The notes beneath the pieces are model-generated. The model was given only the letters and a program-made list of their open reading frames with translations, was not told the origin of the DNA and ran no database searches. A DNA stretch of 46,869 bases from Candidatus Bathyarchaeia archaeon (GTDB taxonomy: Archaea; Thermoproteota; Bathyarchaeia; 40CM-2-53-6; DTGE01): NCBI GenBank assembly GCA_038852285.1, contig JAWCKG010000010.1, forward strand, positions 1 to 46,869, in the 5' to 3' direction. This document shows, one piece after another, positions 1 to 8,537 of this stretch. The translations under genes and the position numbers were made by a program. Each line of letters begins with the position of its first letter. Position 1 is the stretch's first letter.

Positions 1-1
1 A

Positions 2-667
2 TTCAAGACCATGGTCGGCGCCGGCGATGATAATCGCACCCTTATTGGCAAGGCTTTAAACAGGAAGGTTCGCAGAGGGGACTACGTGCATCTAGGGGTT
101 TCATGTCAAAGGGATGGGTTGACCGCTTGTATCAGAAGGTCTGCGATCGCCGTTGAGTATCCCAAAGAAGTCACGGAGTATCAAGCATTCTGGAGGACAT
201 TGGTCGAGGAAGCCTATATGGTGGGGTTTAGGGAATACTGCAGGGTGGCGAAGGAGCGGGCTCCGCCAAGGGAGCAGGAGCGGGCCTTGATAGAGTACTT
301 TAAATCTAAGACAGGGGAAGCGAACAGGATGATTCAAAGGTATTACCCTGGGTCAAAACCCATCGACGACCTGTCCAAGCTTAAGCCCTACACAGGAACA
401 CATAACGCGGGCTATACCGAATGCCAAGAATTCTACGGTGCCATCACATTGGATTCATATGAACCATTAGACCGCCAAGTTGTCACGATGCTCGATGTGG
501 CCTTAAGAGGCGTAGGAGATAAATGGGATGAGGTCATCATCCCAGGGTTCGATTACTGGGTTATCGAGAATACGCTGGGCAAAATGGGGGATAATGTTGT
601 AAACTTTAATGAAAAAATCCCCGTGAATGTTCAACATATGGTTGGAAACGTCGACGAGTTAAGCTAA
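2..667 (+). CDS. M24-fold (creatinase/Xaa-Pro peptidase-like) protein, C-terminal part
   Basis: The reading frame runs in from the left edge, so the N-terminus is missing; an internal ATG lies at 11. The visible part matches the C-terminal pita-bread domain of M24 proteins: a GD-V stretch at the start of the domain, a THNAGYTE segment where the family has its GHxxG...E motif, and a final segment resembling the last metal-binding region. The two Asp metal ligands expected early in the fold (DxG and SD-xTR positions in Xaa-Pro peptidases) appear as Gly and Cys. Peptidase activity is therefore doubtful; it may be one of the non-canonical M24 homologues. The next gene starts 17 bases downstream and is probably co-transcribed. 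Confidence 0.65.
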   Translation, partial: FKTMVGAGDDNRTLIGKALNRKVRRGDYVHLGVSCQRDGLTACIRRSAIAVEYPKEVTEYQAFWRTLVEEAYMVGFREYCRVAKERAPPREQERALIEYFKSKTGEANRMIQRYYPGSKPIDDLSKLKPYTGTHNAGYTECQEFYGAITLDSYEPLDRQVVTMLDVALRGVGDKWDEVIIPGFDYWVIENTLGKMGDNVVNFNEKIPVNVQHMVGNVDELS

Positions 668-684
668 GAGAAGCGGGGAATCAA

Positions 685-1599
685 ATGTTGAGCGAGCGTA
701 AAAGCGCCTTCAAGTGGCTCCTCATCGCGAGCTTACTGGCGAACGTGGCTCTATCAGTATTCGCGGCCGCCTTTTTCCTTCAAAGCCTAGACTACGAGAG
801 TAGGCTTAAGTCGATCGCGGAGGAAAACCACGCCTTGAACCAAAGGCTCATGGAGCTGCAGAAAGCCTATGAAGTCGAGAGAAGCCAGCTCGAATACTAT
901 AAAAGGCAAGCCGAATACTACACCCGTGTAAGGGAAGTTGCCTCTTCAGGGGAAGCTGTGCTGTCAGGTACCTCCAGAGTAAACCTCGTCGCCGTTAAAA
1001 CCATCGGAGGGGCCTTCACCGCGATCTATGAAGGGGTCGTCTTAACGGCTGACATTGAGTTAAGGCTAGGGCAAGGAAGGATTCTGATCGACACAAAACC
1101 CAGAATCGGCATAGACTTACAGTCCAGCCTGAGGACCGCCGTCACGGTGGCTGAAAACATCACAGGCACCTCCTTAAACTCAACCGACGTTATCCTCACC
1201 GTCAGCTATAAAGAGGACGTGGACATCGTCGACGGACCAAGCGCCGGAGCCGCCATCACCATCGGACTAATCGCCGCCGTGGAAAAAGTTTCGATAAGCT
1301 ATGATGTTTACATAACCGGTACTGTAAACCCCGACGGCACTATAGGGAAAGTGGGGGGAATTCTGGAGAAGGCTGAAGCCGCGGCTCAGATGGGGGCGAA
1401 AAAATTCATCCTGCCAAAGGGGCAAACAACGCTCACAGGATTCAGGGAAGTAAGGAGCGAACCCATACCTGGCTTTATAATCGTCACCTACGAACCCTAC
1501 CAAGTAGATTTAAAGCAACACCTTCATGAAAAGGGATATAATGTGGAAATCTTCGAGGCTGGTCGAATTCTCGAAGCGTATCAACTCGCCACCTCATAA
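685..1599 (+). CDS. Membrane-anchored Lon-type (S16) serine protease
   Basis: A 304-residue protein with an N-terminal membrane segment (about residues 10-32), a coiled-coil-like charged stretch (about 35-85), then a Lon proteolytic domain. The catalytic Ser lies in the DGPSAG motif at residue 186 and the catalytic Lys in an LEKAEAA motif at residue 229. Their 43-residue spacing equals that of the Lon Ser-Lys dyad. There is no AAA+ ATPase domain, so this is an ATP-independent Lon-like protease, probably tethered to the membrane with the protease facing one side. The ATG at 685 is preceded by a GCGGGG-like ribosome binding site. Substrates are unknown. Confidence 0.87.
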   Translation: MLSERKSAFKWLLIASLLANVALSVFAAAFFLQSLDYESRLKSIAEENHALNQRLMELQKAYEVERSQLEYYKRQAEYYTRVREVASSGEAVLSGTSRVNLVAVKTIGGAFTAIYEGVVLTADIELRLGQGRILIDTKPRIGIDLQSSLRTAVTVAENITGTSLNSTDVILTVSYKEDVDIVDGPSAGAAITIGLIAAVEKVSISYDVYITGTVNPDGTIGKVGGILEKAEAAAQMGAKKFILPKGQTTLTGFREVRSEPIPGFIIVTYEPYQVDLKQHLHEKGYNVEIFEAGRILEAYQLATS

Positions 1600-1653
1600 A
1601 AAGCCGCCCTAATATTCGGTTAGAACCAAAAGATCCGGGTCTGTTTGGCGATT

Positions 1654-1664
1654 GATTTAAATTT
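1654..1664 (+). promoter_or_regulatory. TATA-type promoter of the DUF362 gene
   Basis: GATTTAAATTT lies about 40 bases before the ATG at 1704, which places a start site near 1688 and leaves room for the AGGTG ribosome binding site just before the ATG. Judged by eye only. Confidence 0.4.
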
Positions 1665-1703
1665 ACGCTAACCCGATACTACTCAGCTCCGATAGGTGTT
1701 TTT

Positions 1704-2549
1704 ATGGTTGAAGTGGCGATTGTGAAAGGGGAGGTTCCTCAAGTAATAACCGAGGATGCTCTAAAAATGGTCAATGCGGAGAAAGCACTCCCGGTAGGTA
1801 AACCGATCTTAGTTAAACCAAATTACCTTAACGCGAAGCATCCTTCAACAGGCGTCACCACTGATGCTAGGGTCGTTGAAGGGGTGATCAAGTATCTGAA
1901 ACGCTGTGGAGTAGGGGAGATCATAATCGGGGAGGGTAGCGGGTTCGCCGACACCTTCGAGGCCTATAAAGTAGCTGAAGTAGATGTTATAGGTGAAAAA
2001 TGGGGCGTGAAGCTGGTTGATTTGAACAAGGATAGGTTTATTGAAGTTAATCCCTCAAACCCGTTGGCATTGGAGAAGGTAAAGGTGGCTGAAACAGCCT
2101 TAAACAGCGCGATAATCAGTGTACCAAAGTTAAAGCCGCACAGGATCGCGGGCGTCACCTTAAGCTTGAAAAATATGATGGGGGCCGTCTACCCTAAGGG
2201 GTCCATGCACCTTCATTTGCATAAGAAAATAGCGGACCTAGCCTCCATCCTGAGGCCGTGCGTAGCGGTGATCGATGGAGTCATCGCTGGAGAGGGGCAT
2301 GAGGATAGCGGAACCTCTGTGGAAATGGATCTTGTCATAGCTGGAACAGACCCTGTGGCCGTAGACGCTGTCGGCGCGGCTGTAATGGGCGTAGACCCCC
2401 AGGAGGTTAAGCATCTCCGCTACGCGGAGAAGAAAGGGATTGGAACATACGACTTGAAGCAGATCGAAATATTGGGCGAGCCTTTGGAAAAAGTGAGAAG
2501 GAGGTTTAAAAGATCATTTTTAACCGGAATCCTCTCACAACTCGGCTAA
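1704..2549 (+). CDS. DUF362 domain protein
   Basis: A 281-residue soluble protein with the DUF362 pattern: an N-terminal KPN segment (residues about 37-40), a glycine-rich GEGSGFADT segment, a PKLKPH-GVTLSLKNMMG block in the middle and a DPVAVDAVGA block near the C-terminus. Many family members carry two C-terminal [4Fe-4S] ferredoxin motifs; this one has none and is the short form. The family role is not well defined. ATG start with AGGTG upstream. It is monocistronic by spacing, with about 150 bases to the next gene. Confidence 0.8.
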   Translation: MVEVAIVKGEVPQVITEDALKMVNAEKALPVGKPILVKPNYLNAKHPSTGVTTDARVVEGVIKYLKRCGVGEIIIGEGSGFADTFEAYKVAEVDVIGEKWGVKLVDLNKDRFIEVNPSNPLALEKVKVAETALNSAIISVPKLKPHRIAGVTLSLKNMMGAVYPKGSMHLHLHKKIADLASILRPCVAVIDGVIAGEGHEDSGTSVEMDLVIAGTDPVAVDAVGAAVMGVDPQEVKHLRYAEKKGIGTYDLKQIEILGEPLEKVRRRFKRSFLTGILSQLG

Positions 2550-2652
2550 CCAAACAATATTTTCAACTTTAAACATCGTGACCCAATGTTCGGTCCTCGA
2601 CTTGGAAGATGCGATCCTGTAGGCGTCACTTATTTCGCGTTAGAGTCGGTCT

Positions 2653-2664
2653 GGTTTAAAAAGG
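2653..2664 (+). promoter_or_regulatory. TATA-type promoter of the GH13 phosphorylase gene
   Basis: GGTTTAAAAAGG, an archaeal BRE/TATA-like sequence, lies about 40 bases before the ATG at 2700. The rest of the 2550-2699 spacer shows no RNA gene that I can recognise. Confidence 0.4.
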
Positions 2665-2699
2665 TGTAAGCCGTTCAATTCGCTTGAAATGGTTGCGTA

Positions 2700-4427
2700 A
2701 TGATGATCAGCGATAAAACAGAAAGGCGGATGCTTGAGAAATTGACTTTCCTCTATGGCGATGATAGGGGTAGGTGGGCTTACGCAGAGCTCATAGAATT
2801 GTTGAAAAGGTTCTCAAATCAGTTTAAGCCGAGAATTTCAAGCGAAAGATTCAGCGAAAAAGACGTTGTGTTAATCGCTTACGCAGACATGATACGAAAC
2901 GATGCGCACCCGATTCGGGCTTTAACCGCTTTCGCAAAAAAATACCTCAAGGGTAAGGTGAACACGATTCACCTTCTCCCCTTTATTAGATACGATTCTG
3001 ATAGAGGATTCTCCATAATCGATTATAGAGAAGTGGATTCAAGGATTGGTGATTGGAGCGATATAGCGGAGTTGAAGAAGAATTTCAAGTTGATGTTTGA
3101 CCTCGTCCTCAACCACGTTTCCGACAAGCATTTCTGGTTTCAGGAATTTAGGAAAGGCAACCCGCAGTACAGAGACTATTTCATATGGTTTGACGAGTCC
3201 ACTTTGCCGAGCAAAGAACTGCTCGAAAGAGTGGTCAGGCCAAGGCTAACCCCTATACTTTCAAGATACGAAACTGTTGAAGGCGAAAAATTTGTGTGGA
3301 CAACTTTCCCACACAATCAAGTGGACTTAAACTACAGGAACGAGAGAGTTCTTCTAGAGATGGTGGACATTATGCTCTTTTACGTTTCTAAGGGTGCCGA
3401 CATCATCAGACTGGACGCTGTCCCCTACTTATGGAAAGAGTTGGGAACAAGCTGCCTAAACTTGAAGCAAGCGCATTTAATAGTCCAACTACTCAGAGAT
3501 ATTTTGAACGCGGTTGCGCCCCACGTTTCCATCCTAGTTGAGGCGAACGTTCACCACAAAGATAACGTCCAGTACTTTGGAGATGGACGGAACGAAGCCC
3601 ACATAGTCTACAATTTCACCCTCCCACCCTTACTCATCCATGCGTTTTACACAGAGGATGCCTCACATCTCTCGAAATTGGTTGGATTGCTGGAAAATCC
3701 GTCGGGCGAAACCACTTACCTAAACATTCTGGACACGCATGATGGTATAGGTCTCTTATCCGTGAAAGACGTTCTCACAGACAGGGAAATTGAGAAAATG
3801 GTGAAAAAGTCTGTGGAAAACGGTGGGCTGGTAAGCAACATGAGGGATCCAGACGGCGGCGAAAGCCCGTACGAGATGAATATAACATGGTGGTGCGCGC
3901 TTCAATCCACATACTTATCAATCAAGACTGAAACGGATACTCTGATTAAAAGATATCTGGCTTCCAGGGCCATAGCCTTATCCCTGAAGGGTGTTCCCGC
4001 CATTTATCTGAACGGTTTATTGGGCGCTTTAAATGACCTTGAGGGCGCTAAGAGAACTGGGTATAACAGGGACATTAACAGAAGGAATTTTAACCTAAGT
4101 GACCTTCTAAGGGAAATTGAGGATAAAAATTCGAGGACGCACAGTGTATTTTACGGATACTTGAACCTTATAAAGAGAAGGGTTGGTGAGAGGGTGTTCC
4201 ATCCGAATGGGGAGCAAAAAGTTCTCTTCCTAAATAAATCAGTATTCGCCGTCGCTCGGGTCTCCCCCGATAAAGGGGAGAGAGTGATAGCGTTACATAA
4301 TTTGTCGGACAGGAGACGAAAGGTAAGATTGGGGGAAGGCACTTACCGTGATTTGATTTCTCAAAGAAAATACTCGAAGGATGTGAAGTTGGAGCCATAC
4401 CAGGTTTGTTGGTTAAAGAGGAATTAA
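2700..4427 (+). CDS. GH13_18-type glycoside phosphorylase, probable glucosylglycerate phosphorylase
   Basis: A 575-residue (beta/alpha)8 glycosidase-fold enzyme of the sucrose phosphorylase subfamily. Visible motifs are LVLNHVS, the nucleophile Asp in IIRLDAV (D239), the acid/base Glu in ILVEANV (E281) and the transition-state Asp in LDTHDGIG (D348). The THDGIG signature is typical of GH13_18 phosphorylases rather than amylases. Known members act on sucrose, sucrose-6-phosphate, glucosylglycerol or glucosylglycerate. The converging neighbour is GpgS, which makes the glucosylglycerate precursor, so phosphorolysis of glucosylglycerate to glucose-1-phosphate and glycerate is the best guess. The substrate is inference from context. 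An ATG at 2703 is an alternative start. Confidence 0.75.
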   Translation: MMISDKTERRMLEKLTFLYGDDRGRWAYAELIELLKRFSNQFKPRISSERFSEKDVVLIAYADMIRNDAHPIRALTAFAKKYLKGKVNTIHLLPFIRYDSDRGFSIIDYREVDSRIGDWSDIAELKKNFKLMFDLVLNHVSDKHFWFQEFRKGNPQYRDYFIWFDESTLPSKELLERVVRPRLTPILSRYETVEGEKFVWTTFPHNQVDLNYRNERVLLEMVDIMLFYVSKGADIIRLDAVPYLWKELGTSCLNLKQAHLIVQLLRDILNAVAPHVSILVEANVHHKDNVQYFGDGRNEAHIVYNFTLPPLLIHAFYTEDASHLSKLVGLLENPSGETTYLNILDTHDGIGLLSVKDVLTDREIEKMVKKSVENGGLVSNMRDPDGGESPYEMNITWWCALQSTYLSIKTETDTLIKRYLASRAIALSLKGVPAIYLNGLLGALNDLEGAKRTGYNRDINRRNFNLSDLLREIEDKNSRTHSVFYGYLNLIKRRVGERVFHPNGEQKVLFLNKSVFAVARVSPDKGERVIALHNLSDRRRKVRLGEGTYRDLISQRKYSKDVKLEPYQVCWLKRN

Positions 4428-4463
4428 AGGTGTTAAAGATTTGTTAAAGGGCTTAAGCCTAAT

Positions 4464-5888
4464 CTAATCGTAGCTAGTTAACCTTTGCTTGGATAACAGT
4501 TGAAACGTATAGGTGACAGCCCTTCTCCTAAGATAATTCTGGAAATTTCTTCCCTCAAGCGACGCCGTGACCTCTTTCCATGGAGGTAGCTTTAAGACGG
4601 CCTTTCTAAGAGAATTTCTCGACTTCAACATGTTTCTTAAAGTTTGCTCATAGCTCTTTATCCTCATTCTATCTTTATCAACATCCCTGTAGAACGTTCT
4701 CCTAACGCTCTGGGAAACCTCCAGCTTCACTTCAAGCCTGTCGAAAAGCTCATAAGTGCGTTCCAGCTCCTTATATGCCTCGCTTAAATACTCGTCGACG
4801 ATCCTCTCGTCAATCTTCGCAGAGCCGTTTAATTCGGATAGGATGAGTTTAATCACCTGAGCCGCCATATCTGTTATTACCACGTCACTCCTTGGAAAAT
4901 GCTGATAAATGTGGAGATCTGCCTCAGAGACCTTGTCGAGCATTTTCTTCTTCCATATGTCGATGAGCAACCCACTTTCAACGCCGTAATCGCCTGGAAA
5001 GCTGAGGGATTCGATGAAACGCCTACGCGCGGAGAACTCACCCGCCAAAGGGTATCGAATCTTGTCCAAACCCTTCAATACACCGCGTTTATTAAGTGCC
5101 TTAAGGAAGGGAATCATGAACAGCCGCGTAACCCTTCCTCCCAGCTCGTAGAAGCCCCTTTCAGGGGAGTCTAGGTTCACGGCTAAACGGGCGTAATAAG
5201 CTTTAACGAATTCTACGCCATCGGGATTTTTGTATTCTCGAAGAATCGGCATAACCAAGGAGGCTATTTGCCATTCCTCTAAGTTTCTAATATCGCTGTC
5301 CAAGTACACGAGCAGGTCGCCTGAAGCCACCGCGGTGGCCAACCATAGCCCAGATCCCTTACCTGCTGGGATCCTCGTGAACTTTAACCCAGCTTTCTCA
5401 GCCGCGTTTTGAATGTTGCTGTCCAGTTGATGAAATACTTTAAAGACGAAGTCATAGAGCCCCAATTTCGCCCTATCCTTTAAAACGGGAAACTTGTTTA
5501 GTAAATCAACTTGCTCATGAAACAGGGGTAGGATTCGGTAAGCTGTTGCGATTATTCGCTGGGCTAGAGTCTCGTCGAGCTGTCCCTCGGGGGTCCTACT
5601 TCCGTCGACGATGACGACTTCGTCGATTAAACCGTTGGTGATGAGTTGACTTAAAACCATCAACTCGTTTCTAATGACCTCGTATCGATAACCGGATAAC
5701 TCACTTTTGTCTTTAAGAAAGGTTGGGATGATGACGGATATATTGATCGGGAAGGTTTGACCTCCCTCATCCTCCAATAAAACGGATTGCTTAGCCTTCA
5801 ACACCTCGTCGACTAACTCCAACCGCCTTTTATAAGCGGCTTTTTCAAAAAACCGCCACAGGCGGCTTCGAACCCCCGTCAATATCAT
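4464..5888 (-). CDS. gpgS: Glucosyl-3-phosphoglycerate synthase (GT81)
   Basis: Transfers glucose from a nucleotide sugar to 3-phosphoglycerate, the first step to the compatible solute glucosylglycerate. The GT-A domain shows a VIIPTF strand, an EVVIVDGS strand, a GKGSGLWLA segment (about residues 176-184), a DSD metal site (D197 and D199) and a later PLAGEFSARR and YGVESGLLID block, all typical of GpgS. Length is 474 residues from ATG 5888, longer than mycobacterial GpgS (about 320) because of N- and C-terminal helical extensions. ATG 5888 is preferred to an upstream TTG at 5954 because GAGGG stands five bases before it and a TATA-like box lies further upstream. It converges on the GH13 phosphorylase gene. 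Confidence 0.82.
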   Translation of the reverse strand: MILTGVRSRLWRFFEKAAYKRRLELVDEVLKAKQSVLLEDEGGQTFPINISVIIPTFLKDKSELSGYRYEVIRNELMVLSQLITNGLIDEVVIVDGSRTPEGQLDETLAQRIIATAYRILPLFHEQVDLLNKFPVLKDRAKLGLYDFVFKVFHQLDSNIQNAAEKAGLKFTRIPAGKGSGLWLATAVASGDLLVYLDSDIRNLEEWQIASLVMPILREYKNPDGVEFVKAYYARLAVNLDSPERGFYELGGRVTRLFMIPFLKALNKRGVLKGLDKIRYPLAGEFSARRRFIESLSFPGDYGVESGLLIDIWKKKMLDKVSEADLHIYQHFPRSDVVITDMAAQVIKLILSELNGSAKIDERIVDEYLSEAYKELERTYELFDRLEVKLEVSQSVRRTFYRDVDKDRMRIKSYEQTLRNMLKSRNSLRKAVLKLPPWKEVTASLEGRNFQNYLRRRAVTYTFQLLSKQRLTSYD

Positions 5889-5926
5889 TTCATCCCTCAG
5901 CCAGCTACCACTGAGAAAAGCATCCT

Positions 5927-5941
5927 CAAAAATAATTAAAC
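5927..5941 (-). promoter_or_regulatory. TATA-type promoter of gpgS
   Basis: On the minus strand the sequence reads GTTTAATTATTTTTG, about 40 bases before the chosen ATG at 5888. This supports that start over the TTG at 5954. Confidence 0.4.
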
Positions 5942-6087
5942 ATATTGTCCACAAGCCCTATCTACGAGGAGACAGGAGGATGTTGGGAGTTCAATCGATG
6001 TGGCCTATAGGACTTCAATTCACCTAAAGCGAGCATTTTATGCGAAATGCATAAAAACTATGAAATTTATTCGGTCGTGGATGAAAG

Positions 6088-7497
6088 TTGAAGCCAGAAT
6101 ACGCGGCTATTTTCCTTGCGTTAATGCTCACCTCCTTCATAATTAATTGGCCTGAAGCTTGGACAGGGTCGGCTTCCATTAAGGAGGGGATGTTCTGGAA
6201 AATCAAAATGAGCGGTAGTGAGGAGGTTTATGGTTGGGGAGGCTATAGAGGAACGTTCAGGTCTACAGTCGACGGTCTTCTAAAATACGAGGTGGAGGAT
6301 ATTACAGATGACAGGGTCACGCTCACCATCTATGATTCTGTGGAGTGGAGCTATGATGCCTCAGGCTTCTTCGAAAAATTGTTGAAAAACGCGCGGGGCT
6401 CGGGTAGTAAAGTTCAGCGATACGACTTGATATTGGATCGATTCACAAGTAAGATTTTAGCGTCTTCCCCAGGGTACGAATTTATGGTTGGAGGCATATC
6501 TAACGAGTTAATCAACCCTGAGGAGATTGAGGTTGGTATACAGATTTCAAGGAGCCGAGTAGACCTTGATAATATGTGCGTGGAAAATAAATTTAACGTT
6601 TCTGAAACCGTGTTAAGTATCAAAGGCTTCGACATAAATGCTTGGCATTTACATTACTTCGGGATGCCAGCGGGCAGATGGATGGAGTCACTACTACCTT
6701 TAAAAAAAGCTGGGATAACTCCGTCCAACGGGTCAATTGAGCATCACCTATACTACGATAAGGATTTTGGCATTCTCATCGGCTTCGAGCTTAAAGGAAG
6801 ATGCGAGTATCAAAAGGGTAGGAATTCCGTCGAGCAAAATATTAAGAAGACTTCAAGGCTCATCGAGTCAAACATATGGTATGTGAACACGTTCGACGTA
6901 GATCCTAAAGTAACAGGGTTAAGAATCGATGGGAAAGAAATTCCATCTAAAGACCTACCAAAGGCATTTCTCTACAGCGTGAGCAGCGTCCACATTGCCA
7001 CAGCTCCCGAGGAAGTTTTAATGGGGGAAGTCAAATACATTTTCCAGAAATGGAGTTCGGGAGCGGAGGTTAATGAGCTCATCGTCACCTCAACAAAAAC
7101 AGGTGATTTTAAAGCGATTTACTCCACACAGTACTGGCTTACGGTTAAATCAAAGCATGGATCCCCCAAAGGGGAAGGATGGTATGATTCTGGAGCTACA
7201 GCTACTTTCTCAGTGGAGTCCACCTTACCCTTTGAAGGAATACTTGGGCAACTCGGTGTCAGGTACGTCTTTGAGCGCTGGAGCGGGGACTCCAACGCCG
7301 CCACGATAGAAGCCACGATCATAATGGACTCGCCGAAAACGGTTGAAGCCATTTGGAGAATAGACTACGCCCCATTATACATATTAATATTAACCCTCAT
7401 AATACTTATCGCCATACTATACGCCATCTATAAGTTGAAACGCAGGCTGGATCAAGTAATAGTGCGCCTTCAAGAACGCTACCATATAAATGTTTAA
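6088..7497 (+). CDS. Secreted, membrane-anchored surface protein of unknown function
   Basis: A 469-residue protein with an N-terminal signal sequence (about residues 4-22), a long extracellular region and one C-terminal membrane segment (about residues 427-450) followed by a short basic tail. The C-terminal part of the outer region contains repeats of the type common in archaeal surface proteins: a GEGWYDSGA motif followed by YVFERWSGD and an AIW strand end, with a more diverged copy before it (FQKWSSG). I recognise no catalytic motif in the N-terminal 280 residues. An in-frame stop at 6082 makes the TTG at 6088 the first usable start. Probably an envelope protein. Confidence 0.7.
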   Translation: MKPEYAAIFLALMLTSFIINWPEAWTGSASIKEGMFWKIKMSGSEEVYGWGGYRGTFRSTVDGLLKYEVEDITDDRVTLTIYDSVEWSYDASGFFEKLLKNARGSGSKVQRYDLILDRFTSKILASSPGYEFMVGGISNELINPEEIEVGIQISRSRVDLDNMCVENKFNVSETVLSIKGFDINAWHLHYFGMPAGRWMESLLPLKKAGITPSNGSIEHHLYYDKDFGILIGFELKGRCEYQKGRNSVEQNIKKTSRLIESNIWYVNTFDVDPKVTGLRIDGKEIPSKDLPKAFLYSVSSVHIATAPEEVLMGEVKYIFQKWSSGAEVNELIVTSTKTGDFKAIYSTQYWLTVKSKHGSPKGEGWYDSGATATFSVESTLPFEGILGQLGVRYVFERWSGDSNAATIEATIIMDSPKTVEAIWRIDYAPLYILILTLIILIAILYAIYKLKRRLDQVIVRLQERYHINV

Positions 7498-7588
7498 CGT
7501 TAGAATCGTTCCATAAATAACGTAAGCCAACTTATCCAAAACACTTCACGCCGCATAGGTTTGACCGTCTTTAAAATCGAAAAATTAT

Positions 7589-8329
7589 CTATGAGCCCTT
7601 TATCCAGCTTTCCACAGTCCCTGCCGCTTGGAGAATGGAGCTCACGATAGCGTCTGGTGGCTCTTTAAAGTGTTTTAACAAATTATATACGTCTCTTTGA
7701 ACGTAGATAGTCCTCATCTTTATTTTCTTCGCTCCAAGTATATCGGTTTCATAAGTGTCGCCTATCATGACTCCTTCCTCCGATTCAACATTAAGGGCCT
7801 TCAAAGTTTTCAGGAAAGGCTCCTCTCTGGGTTTTCTTACACCTAGCTCAGCCGATGTGGTCACAACGTCGAAATAGGAGCTTAAGCCTAGCTTTGAAAC
7901 CAATTTCCTCACCATCCAATCACTTCTACTATTGGATACAACGGCCATCTTAACGTCGAGCCGCCTGAGTTTTTCAAGAGCCTCAAAGGAATCTTGGAAT
8001 ACGTGCCACGCCTCGAGCTCAGCTCTATAATAAGCCCGCTCGAGCTTCACTAACATTAATGGAGCCGCATCTACTCGTAACTTCTCTAAAGTTTCATGGA
8101 AAACTTTCTTAATTGTGATTTCAACACTATTCTTCTCGCATAGCTTAGCTGTTTTTTCCCTAACCCTCTTTAAAACAGTAATAAATCTTTCAAATTCCAC
8201 ATCCAACCCTAATTTCATCAACGTCCCCCATGTTTCTTTTAACCGAACCTTCTCCACCCATTCCTTTTTTCCAAAAGGGATGTGAATGAGGGTTTCTCCT
8301 AAATCCATCAATACAGCTTTAATCTTCAT
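7589..8329 (-). CDS. HAD-family hydrolase, candidate glucosyl-3-phosphoglycerate phosphatase
   Basis: A 246-residue HAD subfamily I phosphatase. Motif I is near the N-terminus (MDLGETL), motif II is VVSNSR, the Lys motif is in GVRKPR and motif IV is GDTYETD. In motif I the second Asp, normally the general acid/base, is replaced by Gly; such DLGxTL forms occur in the family. A two-step glucosylglycerate route needs a phosphatase after GpgS, and HAD enzymes serve that role in some organisms. Position between gpgS and two glycosyltransferases makes this the best local candidate, but that is inference. ATG 8329 is chosen over TTG 8335 because of GGTGA seven bases upstream. Confidence 0.72.
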   Translation of the reverse strand: MKIKAVLMDLGETLIHIPFGKKEWVEKVRLKETWGTLMKLGLDVEFERFITVLKRVREKTAKLCEKNSVEITIKKVFHETLEKLRVDAAPLMLVKLERAYYRAELEAWHVFQDSFEALEKLRRLDVKMAVVSNSRSDWMVRKLVSKLGLSSYFDVVTTSAELGVRKPREEPFLKTLKALNVESEEGVMIGDTYETDILGAKKIKMRTIYVQRDVYNLLKHFKEPPDAIVSSILQAAGTVESWIKGS

Positions 8330-8492
8330 GGCCAATTCACCAGGACCCTTAACACTTTGTTAAGATGGTGTCTGAGTGGTTAATTCTAAATCTAAAATGA
8401 AGTGGTTTAAGCTATTTAAAACGAAGCGAAATCCAATTTAAGTAGAGTCGGGTTAAGGGTTAATTGGACTTCATGCTCGTTATGTGTCTGTG

Positions 8493-8504
8493 AATTTAAA
8501 AAGG
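8493..8504 (+). promoter_or_regulatory. TATA-type promoter of the GT4 gene
   Basis: AATTTAAAAAGG lies about 40 bases before the ATG at 8538. A weak GAGGG ribosome binding site follows at 8523. Confidence 0.4.
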
Positions 8505-8537
8505 AACTTTAACCATTAAGTTGAGGGTCAGCCTTTA

